A DNA stretch of 64,000 nt. Origin: Batillaria attramentaria. Its lineage: Eukaryota > Mollusca > Gastropoda > Batillariidae. The notes beneath the pieces were generated by a model that saw nothing but the letters and a program-made list of their open reading frames with translations, did not search any database and was not told where the DNA came from. Position numbers and translations under genes: made by a program. This document shows positions 53,611-64,000 of the stretch, in pieces (position 1 is the first letter of the stretch; every line of letters starts with the position of its first letter). The DNA is taken from contig JACVVK020000538.1 in assembly GCA_018292915.2 (NCBI GenBank), forward strand, positions 1 through 64,000. Direction: 5' to 3'.

Positions 53611-56600
53611 ATGGCGGCTTGCAGCAGACGACCTATTTTCATCAAGCATTTCACGAGGCTTTTTCTGTGTCAGGTAAATTTGTTCGCTGCCGATGACAGA
53701 AAAGCATAGGCTTTCTATTTTAGAAGATTCAGATGCACGTCACATATTACCTAAGCCGGTATCGATTGGGAAGGAGGCAGAGTTCTTTGACACGTTTTCC
53801 CAAGTGCAGAATGGGGATTGGTCAAAGGGCATGGGTGCTTTATCATGATTTTGGTAACAATGATATATACAGTGATAATTTTAATATACAGTGAAGGGAT
53901 GTGTTTGTACCCCCCCCTCCCCCTGCACCCTTTATCGCACTCCTCACAAGGAAACGGGATTTGAATTCACTTTTCAGAGTGGTTTGAAGATGCACCTAAT
54001 ACTGATTGAATACCTCAGAATCACACTCAGTCAAAACAACTTTTACTACATATTTTCGCCTTAACAGCCTTCATCTGATTACATTATCTATGTACACTCG
54101 TTTTGTTGGACTAATTAAAAAAAAAAAAAAATCAGTCCAACAAAACTAGTAAACATAATAATAAAGCTTTCTGCTTTCTCCCCCCCCCCCCCCCCCCCTT
54201 CCCACCCTACCCTAAAGGCGCTGTGAGCATGCAGTAGGCATGGAAGTTTTTGTTGAACCCTGGAAATGGCCAGTCATCATCATCATCAAATGTCTAAATG
54301 CTTATTGACCGCGCATGCCATATGCTGATAACGCTTAATCAGCATGACATGAAAACTGCCTTAGCCCAACTGTCTGGAACTCTTTGCCAGTCGAACTCCG
54401 CCTTCAGCCCTCACTTCCCCTGTTTGAATCTCATCTGAAGACCTTTCTCTTCTGTCAAGCCTTTGATAGTTAGACTTCTGTTAAGCCTGTCTGTGTGTAC
54501 TGTGAGTTTGTCGCACTGCCAGATTCTATGTAAGAGGGGATGTAAATAGTGTGTGTGTGTGTACGTGTGTGCGCATGCTTTAAGCGCAGCGAGTCCTTGG
54601 TATTTGGAGAGCAGCACTCTATGAAAACGATGTATCAGTTATTATTATTGTTATGCATACAGTGAGGCAGGGTCATCATGACTGACGGCTTTGCCAACCT
54701 AGAATCCTCTGCATCATCTTTATTGAGAGTGATAATAATAATAACATTTTGTACAATAATAAAAGAAATAAAAGAAAATTGTCACAGCTGATTGGGTTTA
54801 CTTACTCTCAGTCTGCCAGGCAGATTTCACTGAGCTGTCGGAACTGGTCTCAAACGCAGACCCAACCACCTCTGCTACTGACATCACAGACTAATGGAAT
54901 TCGAACTATCTGTCTGAATGACCCAAAACGAAGGTGAGGTTTAGAGTGTGGAAATGATAGAATGATCAGACTGCTGTTTTTTTTTAATGAATAATTCAAC
55001 TCGATTTAAAAGTTCTGATGAACTGTTGCTTGAACTTAAACTAAAAAGAAAAAAACAAACCAACAACAACAAAAACCCAAATTACACAACACAGTTTCCA
55101 GGGGTAAATTCATGAACACACATACCCACACAAGAGAGAGAGAGAGACGCACACACACACACACCGGTACACACAACCTGAGACAGACATGGACAAGATC
55201 AAAAATATGATGGGATAGGAATGCATTTTTACTGTCCATACTGAATGCATGAACACACGCGTACACACGCACAGAAGCACACAAACACACACACTCACCC
55301 TGATACAGACAGACAAACATAGTTGAGAAAGAAAATCTGATGTGCAGGAATGCCTTGTCACTGTCCATGCTGAATCAGCTTCACACAGCCCTGTCAGCTG
55401 ATGATGGAGACTTGAGGGTGATAATTCTCTCACACACTGGACCTGTCTTTTCTGCAGGACACGATCTGAAGGAACTTGTATGTGTGTCTATAGTCTGATG
55501 ATCTTACGCACTTTATATAGATAGTCTGATTTGTTAATAGCCTTATGCTCGATAGTCCAACTTGTGTTCAGTCCTGCACTCACTCAAATGCTCATCAGTC
55601 CTAGGTATTAGTTTTACTTGCTGATAGTCCTACTAGAAAAATCTAAAGGAGCGCAGACTGTCGACACATAGGACTAATGATATGTATATAAGCCTGACGA
55701 GACTGAGTTAGTGCAGGACAGTCGACTGTAGGACTATCAAGATGAGATGACTCCACTCCTGTTAATCAAAAGGAACAAGTGCCCAGAATTCAGCCAATCG
55801 TGTTCATGGCATAATGAACACAACAGATAGCATGACCTGTCAAGCTTTCTTGCTATACACTGCGAAGAGGGAAGCACATGTAGTTTGATGTGACTGAAAC
55901 CATTATGTCAATCACTCTCATCTCGAAATCACCCCTTTCTCCGTAAAATGACACCATGGATGTACTGTAGTTTGCCAATACAGAGTAAAGGGGCGGGGCT
56001 TTAGCCTCTGGGCTTTCCGAGTGGAGTTACCTATTCGGACTACCGACATGTAGGACTATTGGCGTAGGACTGTCAACACCACTGTAGGACAGTTGACATA
56101 CAGGACTAACGACATGCACCGGCCGCTGTGTGTGCCGAGGAGAAGCTCACCACAGTTATCACACCAAGTTCAGTAGACATGCTATTCGCACAAGCACTTA
56201 TAACTACAAAAGAAAGCAACCTTAAGCTTGAGTGGAAATGGCTTCTCACAGTACCATACAAGCTAACACGAAAAGGATGATGATATGGTATATGGCTGGA
56301 AAACTGGAGGAACAGAAGAATCCGAACGGGCGGTAAGTTATGCGTCAACTGGATAAAACCACACTGGCACAGGCTGTAATTCAGCCCATTTAACAGTTAC
56401 CTATACCACTGATACTTTCAGTGCCTTTTTCTTTTCTCTTTCCAGACTGCCAAGACTGGACGAGAATATCATGAGAAAGTGTTCAGCACTTGCAGTAGTG
56501 TCATGAACTTGATCCAGGTCTGTTTAGTGTTTAGCATCATAAATAGTAACAAGAGACGAAGGGGGGGAACCCAAATCTGCCTAGGTTTTCTACGAGCCAA

Positions 56601-57622
56601 GTTTCTTTGTTATTTCCCTTGCTCACTCTCTACGCAAGTCAAATAATTCAAAAAAGAAAAGAAAAAAAGGGGGTTCTGAATTTTGTCTATTTTATTTATT
56701 TATTTATTTATTTATTTATTTTTTTGGTGGGGGGGGGGGGGGCTGTAAATTGATATTATAGTAACAGACTAACAAAAGTTGAATGGCATACTGTCTCAAC
56801 TGTTTTGATTGGCCAGAAGTTCACTTCTTCAACCATGAATATTGTACTTGACCCTTGCCACCCAGAACACATGGTTTTCTTCTTTCTTTGTTATTGTTGT
56901 TGTTGTTGTTAAAGGAAAGGAGGCTGATAGAATTAAATAAATAAATATATGTGTTATACAGTAGTATGTAGAGACCTGGTCATTTTCTTTTTTTTTTTTT
57001 CAGGATCTGCCAGTTCCTGTTATTGCTCAGGTTCAAGGTAAGTTTAGGAATAAATCAGCTATAGAACATGCAGATTTTGAAGATCTGATGACTATTGTTG
57101 CAGCGGGCAGGTTGTACGGGAAAATAAAAATGCGTTATTGGTCAGGTTCAAGGTAAGTTTATGAATAAATCAGCTATAGAACACACAGATTTTGAAGATC
57201 TGGTGACTGTTGTTGCAGCGGGCAGGTTGTACGGGAAAATAACAATGCATTTGGAAAACGTCTGTTGTAGCTAGGAAACTACGTGTGACAAATGAATTTT
57301 GGTGAGCAAATGGTGAACACGGCCGCAAAAGTCACATAGAGGTGTCTGAAACGGTCTGTCCACACCACTCTCGGGTCATTTATAGACGTTTGTGTAAGGT
57401 AAGTTTGTGTTGGGAGGGTAGGGTAGGTTTTGTCCTTCCCAGTGCCTCTGTATGGTCAGGCACTCCAGTATTGACTGGACGGAACTGACATCTACAGTAT
57501 CATGGGTTGTTTTTTGTTGTTGTTGTTGTTTTTTCAGGTCTGGCCACGGCAGCGGGCTGTCAGCTTGTGGCAACTTGTGACATTGCCGTCGCTTCTGAGC
57601 AGTCACGTTTTGCAACGCCAGG
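53611..57622 (+). CDS. ECHDC3: Enoyl-CoA hydratase domain-containing protein 3, 5' part
   Basis: This is a mitochondrial crotonase-fold protein. Exons in continuous phase are 53611-53673, 54812-54933, 55348-55477, 56446-56517, 57004-57037 and 57538-57622, where the frame leaves the recognisable region. The first exon ([18 protein letters not shown]) is a typical basic mitochondrial presequence. Family landmarks in order are [72 protein letters not shown] and [20 protein letters not shown], then SRFATPG. The GHDL and GLATAAGC segments correspond to the oxyanion-hole loops. The C-terminal third (NVGLFCSTP onward in the family) was not found up to 64,000, so it must lie beyond the window. The acceptor at 54812 could instead be 54824, in the same frame. 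Two splice boundaries have been locally duplicated. Confidence 0.9.
54360..54655 (+). mobile_element. LINE 3' end with (TTA)n tail
   Basis: One frame reads [20 protein letters not shown], then [10 protein letters not shown] and a stop, the same kind of C-terminal LINE motif as at 4061. A 3' UTR with GAGAGCAGCACTCTATGAAA and an (ATT)n tail follows. It lies in ECHDC3 intron 1. Confidence 0.65.
55130..55400. repeat. Duplicated ECHDC3 intron-exon boundary
   Basis: The block CTGAGACAGACATGGACAAG to GGAATGCATTTTTACTGTCC (about 55178-55248) is a degenerate copy of CTGATACAGACAGACAAACA to GGAATGCCTTGTCACTGTCC (about 55300-55370). The latter holds the real acceptor and exon start at 55348. CA/GA-rich sequence separates them. 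Confidence 0.65.
55480..56120. repeat. Cluster of AGGACT/AGTCCT motifs in opposed orientation
   Basis: AGTCC-type motifs dominate the left part (ATAGTCCAAC, CAGTCCTGCAC, CAGTCCTAGG, ATAGTCCTAC). AGGACT-type motifs dominate the right part (TAGGACTAATG, GTAGGACTATC, GTAGGACTATTGG, TAGGACTGTC, AGGACTAACGACATG). This suggests a decayed inverted-repeat element in ECHDC3 intron 3. Exact ends could not be fixed. Confidence 0.45.
57028..57257 (+). repeat. 115-bp tandem duplication covering an ECHDC3 splice donor
   Basis: Two units, 57028-57142 and 57143-57257, each contain CAGGTTCAAGGTAAGTTTA and GCGGGCAGGTTGTACGGG. The first unit holds the real exon end (57037). The second carries a duplicate donor behind an intronic CAG. 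Confidence 0.85.
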
Positions 57623-57769
57623 GTGAGCCCCTTCTCCAACGTTCTTGATTGTCCAGTCTTCGTGTGAGCCTGTTTGACGTTCTAAATAATGCAGCCACCA
57701 GCCCCCCACCCCTCTCCCTACCCTCCACCTCCCCCTACCACCACCACCACCATCACACCACCACCACAC

Positions 57770-58010
57770 TGTTGAACTTTCTTCCTGCGTCAACGCAGGA
57801 GGAAGTCAACGTCATTGCATTCCGGAAGCCACTAAGGACTTTTCTCTTCAACGCATTACTCAGTTAGCCATCTGCACTTTGCTTCCTCTGCCTTTCTTTC
57901 AAAGCCTCTCCTTGAGTGCTGTGAGCACTTAGTTGGAATGGAGCCATACGCAATATCAAGTCGTCGTCGTCGTCATCAACATCGTCGTCATCATCATCAT
58001 CATAAGTGTT
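57770..58010 (+). mobile_element. LINE 3' end with trinucleotide tail
   Basis: LLNFLPASTQEEVNVIAFRK, PLRTFLFNALLS and a stop give the C-terminal LINE motif, followed by GAGTGCTGTGAGCACTTAG and a (CGT)n/(CAT)n tail. The 5' side is truncated into CCA-rich sequence. Confidence 0.55.
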
Positions 58011-59023
58011 CTTGATTGGTGTGGGGGTTTTGTTTGTCCCGTCTTGCTGTTGGTCTGTTTGTCATTCCAATGTGATTGATCCTCATAAGAATGCAGCTGA
58101 GGAACTTCCTAGCTGAGGTAGCTTAGGAGGCAGTAAACGGCACTGTATTCCAGAAGCGTTTGAAGACTCATGTCCGGTCTGTCTGTGGGTCTGCCTTTGT
58201 CAGTGCTTGCTTTATGGGTTTGTTTGACTTGGAGCTAGAACAGCTGGTGCTGTTGTTTTCATGCTACATTTGCTCATAGGTGGACCGGTGTTTTTGTCGG
58301 TTTGTTCGTTGTTGTTTTTTTGTTTGTTTTGTTTATTTCAGAGACACGCATGACATGATACTATAATCAATACACTTTTTTTTTTTTTAACTGACTACCT
58401 TATACGATACCTGTTTGTTGAACAGCACATACAGCTTTTATTGAAAAAAATCTCTACACAAACCTCATGAAGTGTTTGCCTTTATATTCCATTTCCAGGG
58501 TTCTTGTGGGTCTGTTTATTTGCCTCTTTCTGTCATCCCTTGGGTCTGTTAGCCGTGTCTATTGCTTGGTCTATGTGGGTCTGGTTTTCTTGTAGCTAGG
58601 ATAGCGGGTTCTGTTGTTTCGATACTACATCTGCTGTCCCGGAGACATACATAAGACGGTACTTTATACACCTAGTGCCTCATATCCGTGTCGGATAACG
58701 CTCATACACTTCTTCATTTTTGAAATGTCCTATGACTTCTTACAAAGGTGACATAAGTCCTACGCCATAGTGGACAATACTCAGAGTGGCAAATGTCCTG
58801 TAACTCTGAAAAGCCTATGCAGTACCGTAATTTTAGTCGAAATCTTCAGAGTACTAGATGCCATTTCAAGCCACTATTATGCAATCTACAGCGGTCTATG
58901 GCCTAGCAGTGGCTCCTACTGGTGTGCAGTGGCTTGTTCTTTATAGCCAGTCCACAGGGGATGGTCGGGCAGGGGCTCTTAAGAATTACCTTTGCGGCCG
59001 GCTAGGACATTAATTTTGTCCTG

Positions 59024-59503
59024 CTGCAGACCTGCCTACCCACCAAACATGACATGAGTAGTGCCAAAAACCAAACGAGTAGTTTCCTGGCAAAATGAGT
59101 AGTCCTAACATATCCCAACCGAAATGTGCCAGCTTGTTGCTTAAGCTACAAATCAACTATTCTATTCTTTGGCTTGTTTGATTCGACTGGTTACTGTGTA
59201 CTACCATAGTATCTCAGTATGTTTTTGTTGTTGTTGTTGTTTTTTGTTTTGTTTTGTTTTGTTTTTAGCCAAATTTCTTTCTACCGGGTATGTATACATC
59301 GTTAAACTTTGAATGAGGCTCGTTCAAAAAGCTGGATCGGTGCGAGCAAAAGTTCAGATCGGATTTGACGAAACGCTAACCACTAAATTACGAAGATTTA
59401 CGGGAAAAAAATGTGTAGTTGGGCAGTTAAATGCGTAGGTACGTAGTAAGCCCCAAATTATGTAGTTTTGTATGGTCACTGTGTAGTGTAGGCAGGTCTG
59501 CAG
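59024..59503. mobile_element. TIR element with CTGCAGACCTGCCTAC ends
   Basis: Sixteen-bp inverted repeats CTGCAGACCTGCCTAC (59024-59039) and GTAGGCAGGTCTGCAG (59488-59503) bound 480 bp. The interior has repeated GAGTAGT / TGTAGT words and no coding frame. Termini of the CAGACC type suggest hAT; no clear target duplication was found. Confidence 0.6.
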
Positions 59504-59990
59504 TGTTGTCACGGACATGTAACCCTGTATACCTCTGCTTTTTTAAGATCACCAATTTTTAAACCCTGCAGCCTTTTAAGAAGATCTCTAGACAAACCTT
59601 TTTTTTTAACTACTTTATTATCCCTTTCGCGAATTCAGGCTGCTTCCCCCGGGGGAAGCGTGTCGCGGCGGTGCAGCGCCACCCAATACTTAGCCTATAT
59701 TCAAACCTTATCAGTTCAAAGTTTGCCTGTATGTCGTTTCTGTTATTTTTGTGGGTCTGTTTCTTTGCCTAGTCCGGTCTTCCTGTGGGTCAGGTAGCCT
59801 TTTTTCAGTGCTTGTCTTAGGGGTCTGTTTTTCTGTGGCTAGAATAGCTGGTTCTGTCTGTTTGTTTTTTCTGATACTACCTCCTCTTAGAGGTGGATTT
59901 TGTTGTTGTTGTTGTTGTTGTCGTCGCTGTTTTTACTAAACTTGCAAACCATGTTCCTTAAAATGTCTCTTTTTTTGCCGACTACCAGTT

Positions 59991-60165
59991 GGGGGAGCCG
60001 AGGTGGCCGAATGGTAGAGTGTTGGACTTCTAGTGCTCGGGTCGTGAGTTCGTATCCCGGCTGGGGCCAAATATTTGTGCTGGCTTTTTCATCGTTGCCC
60101 TGTCTTTGATATCACCCGTATGTGGTGGAAAAGGACGTTAAATCCCCAAACGCCCACCCACCCAC
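59991..60165 (+). mobile_element. SINE with target-site duplication
   Basis: Full head (GGGGAGCCGAGGTGGCCGAA), box B variant GAGTTCGTATCC, body and CCCACCCACCC tail. The duplication CCGACTACCASTT occurs at 59978-59990 and 60166-60178. Confidence 0.9.
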
Positions 60166-60740
60166 CCGACTACCACTTAGGATGACTTTTAGATAACTTT
60201 TCTTTTTCACTGCAGCTTAAAAAAAAAATCTGTACATATGTTTGTGGCTGTTCCATTTTAATCGTTCTTGTGGGTCTTTTTTTGCCTCTGTTTGCTGCAT
60301 GCAATAATTATTTGTAAGCTGCAACATAGACTGCTGCTCAGGTGTGTGGCTCTTAGGGCGTACCATTGCTGTACCTCCATCGGGGTGCACTTATACTCCC
60401 CGGAGTCATCATTAGCTTGCTTTACGTCCTACGGCTTTTGGCCCTTAAGGACAAGTTGTTCCTGGCGTGTGTCTTTGGCTGCTTGGCTGGGCGAGTGTCT
60501 TTGGGGTGGATGAGGGCTGTTTTGCTTAGCTTTGGGCAACGTCAGAGGATCTCTGCTTGGCTTTCAGATGCCTGGTCTGGGTTTGTTTTTCAGTGCCTCA
60601 GTCTGTTCTGTCATCCGTACTTTTGCCTTTAGATCATCACTGGGGTGTCCCCTCGCTCTTCGGTATCAGAACCATTTTGTCAGATCTGATCTGACGATCG
60701 CGTCGGCCAGGGTTCTCATTGGCCTATCACCTCTCTCCCG

Positions 60741-61635
60741 AGACTGGAGGGGCCTGTAATTATTATTTACAAGCTGTAGCATAGGCTGCCACTTTCTGTG
60801 TGGGTCAGGGGAGCCGGGATAGCCGAATGGTAGAGCATTGGACTTCCAATGCTTGGGTCGTCAGTTCGAATCCCGGCTGGAGCCAAATATTTGTGCTGGC
60901 CTTATTTGACGTATTTTTTTCATCGTTGTCCCGTCTTTGATATCACCCATACATGGTGGAGAAGGGCGTTAAACCCCCAAACACCCACCCCTCTGTGTGG
61001 ACGGTCTCTTCAAGCGAACAGTTGCTGTACCATCTACACTGGAGCCCAACGTCATGGTGTAAATATAGTCTTTTGAGGACTGAAGGGGTCGGTAATTATT
61101 ATTTACAAGCGGTAACAGAGACTGTCGCTTCCTGTGTGGGCCTCTACAGACGTACCATGGCTGTGCCATCACCAACACTGGCGACCAACCTCATGGTGTA
61201 AATATTTTCTTCCGAGGACTGAAGGGGTCGGTAATTATTATTTACAAGCGGTAACAGAGACTGTCGCTTCCTGTGTGGGCCTCTACAGACGTACCATGGC
61301 TGTGCCATCACCAACACTGGCGACCAACCTCATGGTGTAAATATTTTCTTCCGAGGACTGAAGGGGTCGGTAATTATTATTCAGACTGTCACTTCCTGTG
61401 TGGGAATCTACACTGGCATGCGAGCCATTGCTGTACCATTATCAGCACTTGAGACCAACCTCGTGGAGTAAATTTAGTCTGATGAGACTGAAGGGGTCGG
61501 TAATTATTATTTACAGGGTGTCTATACAGAGGCTGCCACTTCCTGTGTGGGCATCTACAGGCGTACCATTGCTGTGCCATCAACAACACGGGAGACCAAC
61601 GTGGTGGTGTAAATATAGTCTGGTGAGATTGAAGA
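60741..61635 (+). repeat. Tandem repeat of about 139 bp, five units
   Basis: Units start with AGACTGAAGGGGTCGGTAAT or a variant, near 60741, 61077, 61216, 61355 and 61485, and carry CTTCCTGTGTGGG, CGTACCATKGCTGTGCCATC and ATGGTGTAAATA. The second and third units are nearly identical. The first is split by a SINE. An older partial copy may start near 60306. Confidence 0.85.
60804..60991 (+). mobile_element. SINE inserted in the 139-bp repeat
   Basis: Complete SINE with an additional 15-20 bp in the body (TTGACGTATTTTTTTC). TCTGTGTGG at 60795-60803 and 60992-61000 is the target duplication and belongs to the host repeat unit. Confidence 0.9.
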
Positions 61636-61645
61636 GGGTGTGTTT

Positions 61646-61680
61646 TTATGTTGTTTCCATAGTAATGGAAACAACATAAT
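61646..61680. repeat. Perfect 15-bp hairpin
   Basis: TTATGTTGTTTCCAT and its exact complement ATGGAAACAACATAA are separated by AGTA. It marks the junction between the tandem repeat and the LINE. Confidence 0.85.
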
Positions 61681-61967
61681 AGGACGGGCTAAAATTTCCA
61701 CGTTCCCAGGCCCAAGGCGCGGGGTCTCGAACCCAGTCCCAGCGCGCCACCCCCTCCCGTCCCCCCCTACCCCCCAAGCCAGCTAAAAACACCAAAAGCA
61801 AAAAGCCCTGGGGCCCGCTTTCGGCGAGGGTCCAGAAGGGGGATCAGGGTGTTCTGTTGACCAACCCCTTTTTAGTCTTAGAGGATATGGAGGTGGTCAC
61901 AGTTGAGTCCCACCCCCTGCCCCCGTCGCCCACCAGTTCCCCATCGAAGTCATCAGCCGCGACATAG
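61681..61967 (+). pseudogene. C-terminal remnant of LINE ORF1
   Basis: An open frame without Met runs to TAG at 61965-61967 and is Pro/Ser/Lys-rich (SRPPLPPKPAKNTKSKKPWG, then SPTSSPSKSSAAT). Its position 39 bp before ORF2 fits the end of a gag-like ORF1. The 5' part of the element is missing. Confidence 0.55.
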
Positions 61968-62006
61968 CCTTTGTTGCTGTGCACGGTTTTCATCTTAATT
62001 TTTAAA

Positions 62007-64000
62007 ATGGCTACTTTAGTGCATTGGAATTGTCGAGGTTTTCGGGCAAATTTTGAAGAATTAAAGATCTTAGTGAATTCGCTTAAGCCGGGTGTGGTGG
62101 CCCTTCAGGAGACCTTTCTTCAGGAATCATCCCCCGCATCTTTTACTGGTTTTAATTTTGTCCACCAGGGGTCCTCTTCGGAAAGGCCTCATGGTGGCGT
62201 TGGTATTTTAATTCGTAAAGACATCCTACACAGCCCAATTCATCTTAATACCCAGTTGCAAGCCATTGCCGTCCGCATTTCTTTACACAAGTCTGTCACG
62301 GTGTGCAGCATTTATCTGCCACCGTCCGAACGTATGTCCCCGAGAGACCTTAACTCTCTTATTGACCAGCTTCCCCGCCCCTTTCTTCTGCTTGGGGATT
62401 TCAATGGTCATGCTCCACTCTGGGGCAGCGACCACTCAAACGATAGGGGTCAGATTCTAGAGGATCTCTTTTCCTCGCTTGACCTCTGCGTCTTAAACAC
62501 TGGCTCTCCTACTTACCTTCATCCAGCAACTGGTACTTCTTCAGTCCTCGATCTATCTGTCTGTGATCCTTCCCTCGTCCTGGATTTTGAGTGGCGTGTC
62601 CACGATGACCTGTGTGGTAGCGACCACTTCCCGGTCGTCCTGTCGACCGCCAGCAGCGAGGAGGACGCAACAGTGGATCGTTGGAACTTGAGGAAGGCAA
62701 ACTGGGATATGTTCAGTGCCTCTTGCCAGTCACGTCTGACCGAGGAGGAGGTAATGTCTTCGGAGGATCCTGCCTCCACTTTCACTAAAATCTTGATTGA
62801 TGTGGCCAATGATGCCATCCCAAAAACCTCGTCATTCGCTAAAGGTCCCAAAGTCCCCTGGTTTAATGATGTGTGTAAAAATGCGCAGAAAGATCGCAAG
62901 CGTGCACAAAGACGAGCCTTCAGGTGCCCCTCCCAGGCAAACATCCTCTCTTTCAAAAAGTACCGAGCGAAAGCTCGCTTCATTTATAAACAGCAGCGAA
63001 GGTTGTCCTGGAAACAGTTTATTTCCAGCCTGTCCTCCAAGGCGCCTTCGCAGAAAATTTGGAAGGCTATACGTAAAATTAAAGGCAAAGCCGATACCTC
63101 CTCTATCTGTCATCTTAGAGTGGGTGATAGGCTTGTCACCGACAGGAAAGCCGTTGCTGACCTGTTGGCGTCAACCCTGTCGCACAACTCTTCATCCGAT
63201 CATTATTCTTCCTCTTTCCAGAAACTTAAACAACTGAAGGAATCTTCCCCTTGTAATTTTAACTCCACAAACTCTGAACCTTACAACTCTCTGTTTAGCT
63301 TAGCTGAACTTCAGCAGGCTCTGCAGAAGAGTAACGATTCTGCTGCTGGTTTGGACACTGTCCACTATCAGCTCCTAACGCATCTTCCCGAGGAAGCTCT
63401 TTCTGTCCTTCTCTCTGTTTTTAATCATATTTGGACAACTGGCGCCTTCCCGCCCTCATGGCGTGAGGCGGTGGTGGTTCCTATTCCTAAACCTGGGAGG
63501 GATCATTATGATCCGGGCAACTATCGGCCCATCGCCCTGACTAGCTGTCTCTGTAAGACTATGGAGCGGCTGGTCAATGCTCGTCTTGTGTGGGTTCTTG
63601 AATCCGAAGGACTCCTGTCTGACCTGTAGTGCGGGTTTAGGCAGGGCCGAAGCACCGTTGACCACCTGGTTCGTTTTGAGTCCTTCATACAGGACGGTTT
63701 TATTAATAAACAACACACAGTAGCCATCTTCTTCGACCTCGAGAAGGCCTATGATACTACATGGAAGTATGGCATATTGTCGGACTTACATGACATGGGC
63801 TTCCGGGGTCGGTTACCTATTTTTATTAACAAATTTTTAACCGGACGATCTATCCGTGTCCGTATTGGCTCCACCTTATCAGACTGTCAGGAGCAGGAGA
63901 TGGGTGTTCCCCAGGGCAGCATTCTATCCCCTGTTCTTTTTAGCCTAAAAATTAACAATATAGTTAAAGCAGTAACTAAAGGAACAGATGCTTCTCTATT
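62007..64000 (+). mobile_element. Jockey/I-like LINE ORF2: AP endonuclease and reverse transcriptase, with in-frame stop
   Basis: ORF2 starts at ATG 62007. The N-terminal apurinic-type endonuclease shows HWNCRGF, LQETFL, LLGDFNGHAPLWG and the SDHFPV motif with its catalytic His. A linker leads to reverse transcriptase blocks: AVVVPIPKPGRD, NYRPIALTSCLCKTMERL, then after an in-frame TAG (63627-63629) CGFRQGRSTVDHL, AIFFDLEKAYDTTW and MGVPQGSILSPVLF, and it runs off the window before the YxDD box. The TAG sits where the family usually has Gln (CAG), so a single transition explains it. Otherwise the frame is intact, so the copy is young. Confidence 0.92.

Larger units (their letters stand above)
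57623..59990. other. Repeat-filled stretch, probably ECHDC3 intron
   Basis: It contains a LINE C-terminus with a (CGT/ATC)n tail (about 57770-58010), degenerate repeats carrying GTGGGTCTG (58170-58640 and again 59725-59900), a TIR element (59024-59503) and a dispersed repeat (59608-59690). No exon is recognised. Confidence 0.6.
58140..60310 (+). repeat. Degenerate long-unit repeats with GTGGGTCTGTTT
   Basis: Similar stretches at 58170-58330, 58490-58640, 59725-59900 and about 60240-60300 share TTCTTGTGGGTCTGTTT, AGCTAGRATAGCKGGTTCTG and GATACTAC. They appear to be units of an old long tandem repeat broken by later insertions. Confidence 0.5.

Noticed and set aside
62519..62983. Antisense frames in the LINE
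   Set aside because: They are shadows of the endonuclease/RT frame on the plus strand.

Overview
This window is eukaryotic nuclear DNA. Every gene is split by GT-AG introns, there are very many CA/GT microsatellites, and there are tRNA-derived SINEs, LINE fragments and several families of non-autonomous DNA transposons. The gene content (short-tailed cadherin, claudin-like protein, repetitive secreted proteins, a ciliary dynein-regulator gene, RPL11, ECHDC3) fits a lophotrochozoan animal, most likely a marine gastropod or another mollusc. The species assignment is inference only.

Layout. (1) About 0.9-5.9 kb, + strand: the 3' half of a single-pass cadherin. (2) 9.3-11.6 kb, + strand: a four-helix claudin/PMP22-type protein in three exons. 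(3) 14.2-19.4 kb, + strand: a secreted Tyr/Gly/Asn-rich basic protein with a TATA box and a separate noncoding first exon. (4) 25.4-33.2 kb, + strand: a second secreted gene of the same design (TATA box, noncoding exon, signal-peptide exon), encoding poly-Asp, Gly/Asn/Thr/Phe repeats and a Cys-rich C-terminus. Genes 3 and 4 look like matrix or biomineralisation-type proteins, but no known family is recognised. (5) 34.0-45.7 kb, - strand: a complete 20-exon DRC1 gene. (6) 45.9-51.1 kb, + strand: RPL11, head to head with DRC1 across about 254 bp. (7) 53.6 to at least 57.6 kb, + strand: the first six exons of an ECHDC3-type enoyl-CoA hydratase. (8) About 61.6-64.0 kb: a Jockey/I-like LINE that runs off the window.

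The most unusual structures are these. The last coding exon of RPL11 is repeated twelve times in a 121-bp tandem array, each copy with its own splice acceptor and stop codon. Three RPL11 introns carry paralogous H/ACA-type snoRNAs. A perfect 26-bp-stem palindrome flanked by 10-bp direct repeats lies in the last exon of gene 4 and appears to cut off its original C-terminus. Several previously unnamed terminal-inverted-repeat elements can be delimited, including a PIF/Harbinger-like element nested in a SINE, with the target duplications of both still readable.

Exon coordinates come from reading splice sites by eye and checking that codon phase is continuous. No RNA evidence was available.
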